A stretch of 64,000 bases of DNA from Lunularia cruciata (GCA_948567375.1 OX419758.1:1803001-1867000); one strand, 5' to 3'. Positions 36,001 through 47,960 are shown, counted from the stretch's first letter. A program made the numbers and translations. The notes: generated by a model not told the origin, from the sequence alone.

Positions 36001-37328
36001 TCTTTTGTCCTCACCTTTGTTTCTCTTTTGCTTTACATCTTCTTCTGATTCCATAGAAGAACTAGAGGACATAGAGGATTCTTCCAAAGAAGAGGAGGTA
36101 CTATGAGAAACCATTCATCTTGGCTTCTTTCCTTTCTTCTCTCTGTTTCTTTTATTACCCATTGAATGAGAGTGATTTGCCTCATATCTAGCGATGTGCT
36201 TGAGTACTTTGTCCAAGGCTTTTACATTCCACTCCTTGGCAAACATCCAAATCTTTGGTGATAATTTGTCGAGGAACTAAGTAATGGCTTGGACATCAAA
36301 GTAACCCACCACACCGGGTTTCTTTGGCACTTGGTTCAATAAAGGATCTCTTAACTTCTCATTCTTATCTAATTCAAATCAGTGAGTGCCGCAAACACGC
36401 TCATATTGTTATCAACTTCCCAAAATCATTCCAATAAATTGTCACAAAGATCTGTCCAATTGGTTGAGGTGAAACCCTTTTTGAGTTACATGGGTATACC
36501 AGCTCTTGGCTTTCTTCCAAAGTAGACTTGGGAGAATATGTGGTGGATCAGCAGAGTCATGCTCCTTGTTGGCAAAGGAGATCACTTCAAATTCCTTGAT
36601 GAACTCATCAAGATCTTCATCACATTCCGTCCTCTTAGACTTGTGGTAAGCTTGTCTAGTAATAGGGAAAGAATTCCTATCATAAGTTGAATGAGAAGGC
36701 TATGGTGGTATAGAACTTGGTTGACTCAAGGTATTGGCTAGTGATTGTGCCCTGGATTTAAGCCAAGGATCCCAAGATACGAAATTCAACATTGGTTCTT
36801 CATCGAGAAGTACTTCAACTTTAGGTACTTCAACTTCAACTTGAGTTTGAGGAAGAGGGTCAATATCATCAAATTTCTCTTCAGGATCATGTGTAAGATA
36901 TATTGATACTCTTCTTCAATAAAAAAATTGTTGTCTTATCATGAATCAAATTCTTCAATATTTGGCTCCCTTGACAATTTTAGGAGAAGTCAATTGATGT
37001 GTCGTAGCAAATATGTCTAGGCATTGATGTCTTTCTTTTGTTTGGAACGTAAAGTAGTCTTACCACTCAAATTCTTGTTTCCTTCTTTCAAGTGCTTGCA
37101 AGGCTTCTTGAACTTCATGAAGAAGGTGTAGATCCAACACCTCCTTCTTAGATTCTTCAATATTGAGTTGGCTCTTTTGGCACTCTTTTGCTTCACAATG
37201 TTTGAGCACTCTCTTCCTAGTGTTCTCTTGATGTAGACATTCATATTTTATGGACTAATAGCTTGAAAATTGGCTTTGTATTCTTCCACTCTTGAGATTT
37301 GTATCCCCAATAGTTGCACCCAAAATCA
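33090..37328 (-). mobile_element. Ty3/gypsy family D, copy 1 (interrupted by a solo LTR)
   Basis: Minus-strand element from N-terminal Gag to the RT thumb. Gag: FIKEFEVISFANKEHDSADP, WKKAKSWYTHVTQKGF, then degenerate zinc knuckles (CYNCGSIGHWSPNY; HCGNYKSLGHVVN). Protease end: NYIVLRL, KTGYPLLI, VVDW. RT at 33968-33477 reads GKIQVCQDFHKLNAVTRKDH, HPLPFIDTILDQV and FIDNFCVFG, where the second catalytic Asp is Asn; then RAFLGHAKYYKCF. The same family occurs at 58.9-63.5 kb (+). A family-C LTR splits it at about 34857-35538. No LTR of its own is visible. Confidence 0.8.
34857..35538 (+). mobile_element. Solo LTR of gypsy family C inside gypsy D
   Basis: About 680 bp alignable along its length with 48670-49371: both start TATAACA(C/T)CCATTT and share CTACATTAGTCA, ATTGACTTGGTATTATTCTTA, a TATA-like region and GAGTCTTGGAGTGT near the end. 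It separates the two zinc-knuckle segments of gypsy D copy 1 (..PNYPK / AKEEIGYVPHCG..). Exact ends and target duplication could not be fixed. Confidence 0.65.
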
Positions 37329-39792
37329 TGTGACAATCCAACAAGTATCACTTTTGCGATAATGAGTAAGTAATCATTCATTTCCATAGAGATGCTGGTA
37401 AAAAATGGTCAAATACAAAGTAAAATATCACAAAGTAGTTCTTCTTGGTTGTGTCTTTAGCCTCTTGGGTAGAAACCACACCCTAAAGAGAGTAACAAGT
37501 ACTAAACAAACAAGTCACACCCATAATCACAATCTTGTTACAAACAAATCAAACTCATAATCACAATTCATCAATTTCTTTCCAAACTAATCTTGATTGT
37601 GATGATTCAATTCTCCCAAAGAAGGGTACTTCAACATGAAATGATTTCACCTCAAAATTGTGTTCCATTGAAGGCACAACTTCTTCAATCAAAATTGCTT
37701 TGCATCAATCCAGCACTGTGATCACAAATGTGGAATACTACCAATATTACAATTCCTCACAAATTTGTCAAGACATTGCCTCAATTGCACTCCACTCAAG
37801 ATCAAACACATAGAATGGAATCAAAGATGTAGAATCCAACATCTAACACATTCAGACTTAAATTTGAATTTTGTCAAAAATTCACAAACACACATACAAG
37901 ATTGATATTGGGAATTAAGCTAAAATGATGAGTACTAAGTTATAGCACTTCACTTCACTCAACTTCAAAAATATGAATATTGAATAACAACTCATTGCAA
38001 ATGCTTCCTTTAAATAGGTAGAGCACTCAATAGTTATCTGAACTACCTAAATTGCTTCAATTGCTAATTTACAAATCTTCATATTTGAAGTATTATTCCA
38101 CTTCTTCATATCTACCTCTTCAAATGTTAAAACTATTACTAATCTGATCTGATGTCTACTTCTAATATGGCTTCTACACTTGATGTAACTATCAGTGCCT
38201 CTTGCCCTTCATGTTCATCTAGTATTGCTATTTCTTCTTCTATTTTTGTCACATCTTTAGTGTGAACTAAAATTGGAGTCATAATAGTACTAACTACTTC
38301 CTCCTCTACTTTAACTTCTTCAAACAATGCAGGTAACTCACCCAAAGTCACCTGCACTCCTACTTCAACTACTTTCCATCTAGTGCCTACTTTCAAACTA
38401 CTTCTAAGTTCATCTAATTCTGATCTAACTAAATCCATTTTGAGACAAACATCATCTCGTACTTCAATCATCTTCTTGTCTACCCTCTCTCTCAAGCAAA
38501 TAAAAAATTTATTCATGTTGGTGTCTTTTGCTTTCCTCTTCCTTGTCTCCTATACTAACAATTTCAAGTTATGCAGTCTTGCTTCTTCCAATTTCACTTT
38601 TGACTCGATACTCAACATCAACTTCACTCTCCCAATGACTTTTGCTATTGACTCTAATATCTTCTTTGGAATTGCATCATCCCAAGCTCTCTATGCTTCC
38701 AGCTCAATCCAATACATACTTAACTCCTCTTCAAATTCCACCTTCAATTCTTCTTCTCCTCCGCATAGCAAAAAATTTGTGCTTCTGCTTGCTTCACCAA
38801 ATCCCCTACAAACATCTAATGAAAGAATGTTGCTTTGTTACATAGGTGGTTTGTCTCTAGCTTAAACATTGCCATCAAAGCCCCCACTATATCTCACCTT
38901 ATCGGCTCTTTGAAACTATCCACCTTGTACCCATTCTTAATGCAAAGAGCACTAAAAGAATTCCTCACCTCCAAAATCTCCTATGAAGGATCACACTTTT
39001 GTTAGAAGATAACTCCTACTTCTCAGGCTTCTCTCCCCAAGACTAATCTCTAGTCCTACTCAATCCATTGAGCCAGATTTCCTCTCTTCTCTTTTATCTT
39101 GGAGCCATCTTCATAATTATTGGTAGCTAGTTCTACCATGAATGTTGGAAAACTTAGGTTCCAATTCCATGCCAAAAATGTGATCCAAAGTCTACTCAAG
39201 ATTTCAATCCTCACCACTACAACTTACCTCCAAATTGCTAGACTCCTCATCGCAAGTGAAGGACTCCGCTTACTACCTGTTGTTGGCATCATGCATTTTC
39301 TATCCCTCGGTCTTTGAAAGATGAAACCTCATTTGGGCCCAAGACTCTAGGATATTTTCATGACATTTCAGAACTTCCTCAACAAAGTCTTAATTTTATA
39401 GTGCTGCACTAAGTAGTCATTCTTAGTCAATTTGCAGTCATCACTCATAGATTCTATGTTTTGTTTCCTGTCACTCTCAACTTTTATCCCCCCTCCTCCC
39501 CAAAGTAGCCATTTTCTTTACACATACTTTCTTGATTTGCTAGGCCTGAGGAAAAAGTTTGTACAATATCTTCAGATTGAGTTGATCATCCCGATGCAAG
39601 GTAAGCTTACTTTGGGTTTACCACCTTGTAAGTCCAATTTGAGTTCTTCTTCCTTTGACACAAAGTTGACTTCCTTGGGTCTACTATGAACACAGAACTT
39701 TTCTCTTTTCTTCTTCGTTAGGCTTCAAATTGGCTTTACAATACACTTATTCTTTAAAACTCATCAAAAACAAAAAAAATGTGGGTACCACA
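37329..39792 (-). mobile_element. Family X element, copy P, both termini present
   Basis: 2,464 bp from TGTGACAATCC to TGTGGGTACCACA. Minus strand order: ~470 bp non-coding, a conserved block (39.3-38.9 kb: TFLAWNWNLSFPTFM, EKRGNLAQWIE, VLGREA), then a coiled-coil region with its best frame at 38516-38139 (NKFFICLRERVDKKMIEVRD, VVEVGVQVTLGELPALFEEV, end EAILEVDIRSD), then the ~790-bp terminal block with TTTAAATAG. The flanks (AATCA and AAAGG) show no target duplication, so the copy may be recombinant. It contains the longest uninterrupted stretch of the unknown protein (125 aa). Confidence 0.75.
38139..38516 (-). pseudogene. X-family acidic coiled-coil protein, best preserved segment
   Basis: A 125-residue uninterrupted frame, rich in Glu, Val and Lys with Leu-spaced heptads in its N-terminal half, then EVGVQVTLGELP and an acidic Val/Ile-rich tail ending EVDIRSD. 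Homologous segments occur at 25096-25500, 63575-64000, 61560-61790 and, on the plus strand, 18880-19650. Upstream homology continues in the same sense (about 38880-38520: KVKLEEARLHNLKLLV) across stops. No known domain or catalytic motif is recognised. A Gag-like, envelope-like or captured-host origin cannot be decided here. Confidence 0.6.
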
Positions 39793-40661
39793 AAAGGGAG
39801 ACAAAGCCAAGCATTCTTGATCAAATTGATAGAATGTTGTAGACATCACTTTGACTTGGTTCATGTTCATTATCCCTAGGGTATGAAACATCATGAACAA
39901 GGGTAAGGTGCTCATAGCAATTGGGTTATAGTTGTGGGTGGATGGAATCACCAACCATAACCACTCTTGGAAGTCATGAAGGTCTTATGGGAGCTGCTTC
40001 ATCATGTTTGAGGAGGGAGAAACTCCTAGCTCTAAGGCCTGGAAAGCTATCATTTGCAAGGCACAACTTTCCAACCCCTTTATATGTCTCATGTGTGGGG
40101 TGATACTACCTTGTCAACATGATCTTGTAGTTATGAGGCCTAAGATGCAATCATAAAGAAGAAGAATTCATTTTTCATGATGACTATACTTTTGGCCGCT
40201 ACTTCACTAGCTCCATGGCTTTTAAGGTCACAAATTTTAGGGTTGAACCCCCACTTGATCCATTGTACTAAATGTCACAACTTCCTTGCACTCTCCTGCT
40301 TTTGCTGATGGCAAGCATGGAAGTTCCATGGTATTCCTTTCTGCCAAAGTCACTTCCTCTGCTTGATCTTGGTGGTTGGCACCAAGATCAACGATTCATT
40401 GTTTTTCATAATTCCAAGAAGGTATTAAATCATACATCGACCCAAGGAAAGTTAATATAACGCTACAAAGTCAAATTGATATTTTCTTTCTTCCTACTCT
40501 CCTCTAAAGATTCTAGAATGAATGGAGCTACATTTTGAGTAAGTAAAAATCTTTTTGGATTTGCATCTGCACCAACCTAATATCTTGACGTCGGCTTTTA
40601 GTGACAACCTAACATGGTAAATGATAAGAACAAATCATTCTCTATATTCTCTTGAGAGTAT
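39793..40661. other. Unassigned sequence between X copy P and the P450 island
   Basis: No recognisable domain; only short frames are present. It probably contains further decayed repeat. Confidence 0.3.
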
Positions 40662-40697
40662 AGGCGACCGCGTAGAAAACACGAAGGATGGGAATAT
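40662..40697 (-). mobile_element. Very short LINE 3'-end fragment
   Basis: The sequence AGGCGACCGCGTAGAAAACA followed by CGAAGGATGGGAATAT matches the element-end at 7945-7981 (AGGCGAACCGCGCAGAAAAA, GCGAAGGATGGGAATAT) and resembles 44811-44848. Similarity stops right after, as expected for an extremely 5'-truncated LINE insertion. Confidence 0.6.
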
Positions 40698-41294
40698 GAA
40701 ATGACTAAGAATGAGAAAAAAAAGTCGATATCATGACTATTTATTATGAAATGACTGAAAGAAATAAATGTCCCTACAATTTGGACTATATTGGACTACA
40801 TTCTCCATCTTAACTGTATCATCTCAGGATCTGAATGGACGCAAGCACCTCTAATTCTTCGTTGGACCATACCGCTGAGAAGAATGGCCATAGCCTCTCA
40901 CTCAAGCTTTGACACCATAAGCCATTGCTCAGGTACCTGCCAAGAGCAGCTAAGTACAACAAGCATGCTATTTGTGAAGTCGTAAACACAATCAAGGTGC
41001 ATTGGGCACACTTTAATGCATATCGATGTTTACAGTGACACACTTCTATGTTTACAGTGAAGAAATTTTGTAAAATTTGTTCAAACCTCTACAGTAGAGG
41101 ATGATACAGGTCGTCCCTGGTTCAAGAGGAACGACTTCCTGCTGAACAGGAGGAAACCCATCGTTTGGTCTAAGACTCCTGAAGAGTAAGTCCTTTTCTT
41201 CCCGGTTTATCCGAGGTCAAATCCACACTTAGGCATATATTAGTATCCAACATCCTAATGAAGGTGGTACACGATCCAGCATTCTTTGGCTATC
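40698..41294. other. 3' flank of the P450 gene
   Basis: Probable 3' UTR and intergenic sequence. No other feature is recognised. Confidence 0.4.
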
Positions 41295-44155
41295 TTACTG
41301 GATCACCGAGCTTGAAACCCGTAGAGTAGCATTCAATTTCACAGGAATGGCTTTCAGCACAGCGATACCGTATAGTTCGGTCATGTCTAGCTCAGGTTGA
41401 AGTTGTTCTGGGTCAATTTGGAGATCAAAACAGTGCATTATTCGGGCCAGTGCAAGCTTAACAGTCAGGAATCCCATGTTTACCCCAGGACATGATCTCC
41501 TTCCCCACCCGAATGGTAAGTACTCGAAATGTGTATGTATTTGTCCTGGCACGACCTCCAAAGGATATGGTGAGTTTAAGAATCTTTCAGGCCAGAAAAC
41601 ATCCGGATTCTCCCACACATCGGGATCTCGTGCAATTGCATGGTAGTTCATGAAAAGCTGGGTTCCTTTGGGAATGTGGTATCCCGCTATAATGCAATCG
41701 GCAGACGATTCATGGGGAACAAGAACTGGAGAAGGAGGCTTCATACGAAGAACTTCTTTCACAGATGCTTGCAGATATTTCAGATTCGGCAAGTCGCTCT
41801 CTTCCACGAGCCTATCAAGTCCAACCACCTCATCCAGCTCTTGTTGAATCTTCCTCTTTACCTCCGGGTCTATGTTAAAGTAGCAAAGGCCCCATTCTAC
41901 AGTTGCATTCGTTGAATCATTAGCTCCTAGTATCAGCTCCTGTGGAAGTCCACAAGACCACTTAGTACTTCTTGCTAAAGTAGGTGCACGTGAGTGAAGG
42001 TAAAACAGATACTGGAAAAAAACTGAGCACGGACAAATAGGCCTTTGGAAGACCAGTGACTGCAAAGCAGCAGATATCATCACAATCATCAGCTCTTGTT
42101 TAGGAGAAGGACTTTGGAAGTGTAAGTAAACCAACCGTTGGTAAAATCTTAACGATATCTTCGTGAAGCTTCTCTGCGCCATTTTCACCGGGGAGAGACA
42201 ACAACAAGTCTATCAAGTCTCTCGCATCAGTATGTTGGTCATCCTCCTCCTGTTTGCTGACTCTTTTGTGTTCTTCCAGTATTCCTTCCATCAGATCATC
42301 TATAGATTTGCTTACTCGTTTCGATCGCTTACCATAACCTACATCAGAGTCGGACATTAGCTTTTTGGGCATCGCCACAAGTGCAAAGCAGTGATGGTCC
42401 TACCAAGTGATGCTGTATTTAGTTCTGGATCATCTAGAATGGCCGAGACTAGTAGAGCAGATAGATTAAGAATTCGAGAGAAGTATACCTTGGAGGTCGA
42501 ACTTCTTCAGAAAGGGTATGTAATCACCAACATTGAAAACACCTAGAAGGACAATCGCTTCAATAATCAGCTCTTGTACTTGCTTCTGTGTCTTTCGTAC
42601 CACTGCTTCTTGGCCCGGACCAAAGAATCTTCAATCGACAACGCACACTTTCATGTTATAAGTTCAGCAACTTCATATCCGGTAAAGTAGAGCACCTTAT
42701 TTACCATTCGAGTATTAACATTCTTGAACCTCATGTACTCCCCACTAAAAAGTACATAGTCCATCGATGATGCCAGCTTCACCACGTGCATGTATAGCGG
42801 TGGAAATATCAATTTGGATCTTATTACTATTGACAATGTATCTTGTTCCGGTTGTTTGGAAATTCTAAGCATACCTCGCTCTCAAAAGATGAATTGCATG
42901 AAATTGTGTTTCTGTGGAGAAAACCGTTCACGCTCTTCGAAGCGAAAATACCGCAGAGGTGAAGAAGAAAGAGTCAATATCCTCTAGTCTGTTGACTATA
43001 CGGATTACCTTCTTACCAAAGTTTCCATACAGACCACATGGTCATCAAGCTGCAATGTTCATCTCAGGGGCTTTATAACTAGTTAATAAACAAGTGTCCA
43101 ATTAAAGACAAGTCTATAGAGATATGGACAGTAAGCGTTTTAGCAAGAACTATTCAGGAGATTGAGCTTCTTATTACCTCTTCCTTTGGAGCATCATTTG
43201 GGTGAGGGTATTGGTACTGAACTCGAAAATGCTGTCTCGCATAACGACCGGTTCCCCGGACTTCGACTTCTCGTGAATTGATCGAAGCATGGTCAGCATC
43301 TCTGCTCTCCTTACACCCTATCATGAACAATCCAAACTCAGGTTATGCTATTGTAACTGAGATATCAAAATTAACATTTCCACTTGGAAACACTTTCAAA
43401 CACAATGGGGAAAAAAGTACTGAGATGTAATCAGGCAGTTAAGCACTCCTTGAAAACAGAGCTAGCCATTAACTATGAATAAATTAATTTGTTAGAATTC
43501 TGTAGCAAGAGCAGCTGGCCGCTCTTGCAAATTGCTAAAGTGCGTGTAAGTAACGTCTGTACAGGTATTATGATCAGGTGGACAACACGCATGTTAAAGT
43601 TTCTTTGTTCGGCACCTCGTAGCTGTTGAGACGAGGTTTCGCGAAGATCTCTCGAGAAACCAAAGTCCGAGCAAAACGCCAATAGTCCCCATGAGCGAAG
43701 GTGATTGCTTTACCCCTCCCTATGATTTTGGATGCAACCGTCTCAGCACGTTTCTCAAAGAGATGGTCGTGATTCTTGAAGACCTCCTCAATCAGTTTTG
43801 GGCACGAAATTGTCACAATCGGAATGGAACCTAGGTACATAAACACTATCGGTCCATAAATCTGTGTGAGATCCCGCAAGGCAACATGTGGAAGTTTATC
43901 GAGCATGACGCCAACGCTGCCCACAATTGGCCAGTGCCGAGGCCCTGGAGGCAGGTTCAGATTCTTTTTGTTCCGTTTCTTCCATGCGTAAAAGACCAGC
44001 GGGATGAATGCCAGAATTGCTGATGCGAGAAGGAGCTCATCTCCAGACGGTAGAAACTTCAACCGTAACATATCAGCCTCCATGGGATCCAGGAAACTGG
44101 TGTTTTCCACCAGTACTGGCCTTGACGGCCATTTGTTCTTGATATATTGAAGCAT
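41295..44155 (-). CDS. Cytochrome P450, CYP71 clan, five exons, 555 aa
   Basis: A complete, apparently functional P450 monooxygenase. Exons on the minus strand are 44155-43616, 43317-43178, 42628-42489, 42338-42136 and 41939-41295. All introns are GT-AG, the phases fit, and the sum is 1,668 nt (555 codons plus stop). An N-terminal membrane anchor (ELLLASAILAFIPLVFYAW) is followed by a basic stretch and the hinge NLPPGPRHWPIVGS. Further motifs: helix C WRFAR; I-helix GANDST (Asp349, Thr351); ExxR as EVLR (403-406); PERF (458-461); haem loop FGWGRRSCPG with Cys491. These predict ER anchoring, reduction by cytochrome P450 reductase, and hydroxylation of a small substrate that the sequence does not reveal. 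The start could instead be the ATG at 44086; 44155 is the first in-frame ATG. No frameshift or stop is seen, although repeats flank it on both sides. Confidence 0.93.
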
Positions 44156-44264
44156 GCCAAGTTTCACTAGCTTGATTAGAACTATATCTGAAGTATTGAA
44201 CTAGTTTCAAAGTTTGAAAACTGATCAATGAATCATGATTGGGTATATTACGCATATCATGTTA

Positions 44265-44272
44265 TATTTATA
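44265..44272 (-). promoter_or_regulatory. TATA box candidate of the P450 gene
   Basis: The minus strand reads CCATATAAATATAAC; TATAAATA lies about 110 bp upstream of the start codon, a sensible distance for a plant promoter with a short 5' leader. Confidence 0.5.
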
Positions 44273-44810
44273 TGGAGTAGTAGGAGCCATCGAATTTGAC
44301 ATACTGCCTGTTTCTTGGCGTGAGCAGTAAATCTGCCAAAAGTTGGATTTCTCGCTTTCCACATTAGACAAAGATGAATATTAGTGTGCCTTGGATTGTT
44401 CCGCCACGTTCACTAATGTCTATAAGACAGTCAATTATTTTCGTCTAACAAGCGTGAGGAACAATGGCGTCCAGAGAACTGTCATGATATGATCAACCTA
44501 AGCGCTGACCGTCATCTACCACGTACAGTGACATGAACAGTGAAGTTAACCCCAAAAATGGAGCATCGGTTTCTCCGGACCTAGCTGGTCTCATCTGCAT
44601 GGTTGTTTGCTGTGTGAAACCGCTTCCAAATTGACAATCCAGAATTCAGTTTTCCGACTTTTCTTGACGTTTTCAAGCTTCGATATTTGACATGCAATGC
44701 AAAACACGCCCGGCACTGTCATGGAAATGAATTTCCCTCCAAGATCTAGTCTGATGTCACGTTATGGCACGTGAGGTTCAATGAGATACATCGTGCATCT
44801 AGATAAGAAC
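44273..44810. other. Upstream region of the P450 gene
   Basis: About 540 bp with no repeat similarity that I can see. It probably holds the rest of the promoter and ends at the LINE copy. Confidence 0.4.
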
Positions 44811-46277
44811 GCGACCAAGTGTGAAAACAAGAAGGATGGGAAGACCCATCAAGCCTTCCAACGAAGAGACAAGGGATAAAAGGGGGTTAAAGCGCCTATA
44901 GTAATGATAAGAGGAATTTCCCTAGGGCACGGATATCTTGAAGATATCCTAGTTATGCGAGTTATGCAAGTTCGTAGGGCCATACGGGAGCCTAATCACC
45001 TAATGTGATTGCTCTCCGGTGGAGAGTACCGGGCCAATGTATTTTGTTGAACAATAGATATGCATTATCTAGAATATGTAATAAAATATGAAAGTGAGAA
45101 TGATATCCTTACTTCTTCTAGAATGGTATGCCTTCTTGCACTCAAAGAGATGATCCCTATACTTGGGAGACCTTGCCTATTCCAACTCCATTCACTGCCC
45201 TTACAAGAGGATAGGTAATCACTCCCTCTGACATTGCATCACATGTAGGGGCCGTTACCGCATTACCCTTTACTATCACTTGATCATCTCGGACCAAGTT
45301 TAAGTTTACCTTGACTTGTGTCATCTACAAAGCAAACCAATGCTCCTTTCAAGCAAGGTATCCACCCTCTTGTGCCATGGCAAACACTATATCCCCAATA
45401 GCATCATTGGTTACTATCCTCTGTCCTCCAAAAGGACACCATGTCATATGGACTGCTATTCCATCTAATGTAGAATCACACTCACAAGTGATAAATGAAG
45501 ATGTAGATGGGTGGACCAAGCCTAAGTAGAACCTTATTGTTGTAGAGAAAGTAATTGGTGCAACTCTGAATGCCCTAATGCACTATCAAGTTAGGATTCA
45601 AGAGCCTACTCCCTTGCCAGAGCAAGAGCAAAGATGTGCTCTCGTAGCACAAGGAATGGATGGATCAACTAAGAGAGAATGTAATGTATGCTAAAACTAT
45701 TGCTCCATCAAGGAAGAAAATAAACCTCTGGTCCAATCTGATGGTGGGGAAGAAAAGGATGGAAGGTCCTCTTGTGCTTGTGGAGATATGCCATCTCTCA
45801 TCTAGTGCAATAACAATTGGAGGAAAAAAGATCCCTCATCCACTTTGATCACATACGACTCCAAGAATAGCCTATTAGCAACCACAAAATGGGGAGAAAA
45901 TAGAGTTGCCAAGCAAGCCCAACTACCTAAAAGTGCTATAGGTTTCATCTTCTCCATAGATAGTAGACCTATCCCTCCACACAAGATTGGTAGAGATGTT
46001 TGTCTTTGTGCTAAAGAGATTTTTTTCTACCTCCCTATCACACCATTAAATGTCCCTAGTCCAGTGTTACCATCAAAGACACCCATAATCCTACTACCAA
46101 ACACTCTCAAACAGGATAAGAAGGTCATAAAAGGGGGAACCATGCAAAGAAGATAGGTTGGTCTACAGAGCAATACTAGAGGAGAATTTATCAAATGCCA
46201 CCTAAGGATCTTCTAATAGAAGGAGTTCATTCACATGAAGAAAATCCTCTACAAGGATTGGACAATCCAACATGGGA
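44811..46277 (-). mobile_element. LINE-like retrotransposon remnant, copy 2 (5'-truncated)
   Basis: Matches LINE copy 1 (7945-9540) in the same order and orientation. Shared stretches include GGGTAATCACTCCCTC, ACTATCACTTGATCATCTC and AAATGCCAC. The minus strand gives the C-terminal motif GGIGLLSMEKMKPIALLGSW, a clear non-LTR reverse-transcriptase C-terminus. Similarity ends near 46277, before the catalytic RT motifs, so this is a typical 5' truncation. It contains stops. Confidence 0.72.
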
Positions 46278-46819
46278 GATTCAAGTGTCATGCATATGGA
46301 GGCAATGATGATTGACACTTTTAATTGGACATCATTAGACAAGGAATGGAATAGACATTGGACTTGCCTTCAAGAGTTTGAGCCAAGTGATGCAAGATAG
46401 GATGGATGCTTCATTTGTGAAGAAGAAGAACTCTTTAAATGGGCAGAATGTTCAAAATCAGAAGGACCTAACAAAGAGGGTAGTTGTTGTTGGAGCTCTC
46501 ATGAAGATCTTTAAACCAAAGAGGAAAATTTTTCTTACAAATGGGTGGACAACATGATTTGAACATGTATTTTAAGGCACTATGGTGAATTGGCAAAGTG
46601 TAGTGCACTCATTTTTGGAGTTTACAATTTATAATTCCTTTCCCTTTATTTTGTAGCAAGAAAGGTAACAAATCAATGTACTAAAGAGAGGTTGAGGTTA
46701 TTTGGGGAAGCATCTCCCTATAATGGAAGAAAGGGAGACCTCTCTTGAACCAAGCAGAGGCTCACTCCATAGATGACTGGAAGCTTCATCCTTCCTCACT
46801 CCAAGGGAGTAGAGTATTG
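46278..46819. other. Unassigned sequence after LINE copy 2
   Basis: No recognisable domain or repeat. Confidence 0.3.
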
Positions 46820-47095
46820 GTCATTGACAATGAAGGTGTCCCTCCAAAGATTTTGGTCACTTAGAAGGAGAAACCATTCACTTGGACTGAGGAAGGACCA
46901 AGTCCAAAGATCTTCTATATCAATGAGATTGTGAATTTTGAGCAAATGTACCTTCTTGAGAGAATCAAGTATCACCATCAAGAATTGAGAATCATGCAAT
47001 ACATGAGGTTGAGATGGGCATTCAAAGTGCATAACTTGGCAATAGGCTATGAAGCAAGAATGTTTGGGAGTAGGGAAACTAGATTTACTCACCAT
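46820..47095 (+). pseudogene. Coding-like remnant of unknown family
   Basis: The plus strand reads about 85 residues with one stop: EKPFTWTEEGPSPKIFYINE, LLERIKYHHQELRIMQYMRL, RWAFKVHNLAIGYEARMFG. The composition and length of the open stretch look coding, but I do not recognise the family. It may be a retroelement-borne segment, as it lies among repeats. Confidence 0.3.
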
Positions 47096-47960
47096 TGAGA
47101 CCATTTAACTACCCTACTTAATAAGGCATTGAAAAAGCTATGAGTTGAATCAAATCCCATGATCCCATGTTGAAACTGGATAGAGGTGAAGAGAAAGTGT
47201 CACAAGTTGCAATTGATTTACTTTTTGCTGTTTAACCTCTCGGAAAAAACCACTCCTATTATGAGGGTAGAAGAACTCACTATGGTGCTCTACAGAAATA
47301 TAAAAATCTCCTAAATCACTCTCAAAATTAATTGTAACCAAAGAAACCTAAGATTCTCCTACATCACTCTCAAAACTAATTGTAACCAAAGTTGCATTGA
47401 AGGTCCACATCACCCCAAAGTTCACTTTTCCCCAAAGCCTCCAAACTTGATAGCATGTTCTACCCTTCCTAAATGGCATGCCACCAAAGGGGCTTAACTA
47501 GCAAGCAAATGCACTTGAGTTGATTAGATCTATTATTGGGCCACCCCTCACAATTGGACTCCAATTGCCAACCCTTGCTCCTCATTTCAACAACTACAAT
47601 CCTTCAGCAAGATTCACACCTTTACAATGACAAGGGCATTTGATGCCGGACACTAGGTGAATTCAAATTAATAAGATTGGACTTTGGTGTGATACAAAGT
47701 TATATGGTAAAGAGGACTTGTTCATTATTGGGCCAAAGCCTTATGTATAGTTTCCTATTGCTACCCCACTTTGCCTTAAAGGGTCTTGGATGGCTAAGCG
47801 GGTTCCTTGCCAAACCTAATTACTTTATTGCCACCAATTATGGTCTTAATTCTTATCTTATCTACTCTTAACTGCTTAAGAGATTTTGTAAAGTGATAAG
47901 GAAGATATGAATTATTCTCCTAAGTATGCATTGCAAGTAATCCATGTCTACCTAAGCTAT
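47096..47960. other. Unassigned sequence before X copy U
   Basis: Contains a local direct repeat (a CTCAAAA.TTAATTGTAACCAAAG-like phrase near 47322 and 47372). Nothing else is recognised. Confidence 0.3.
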
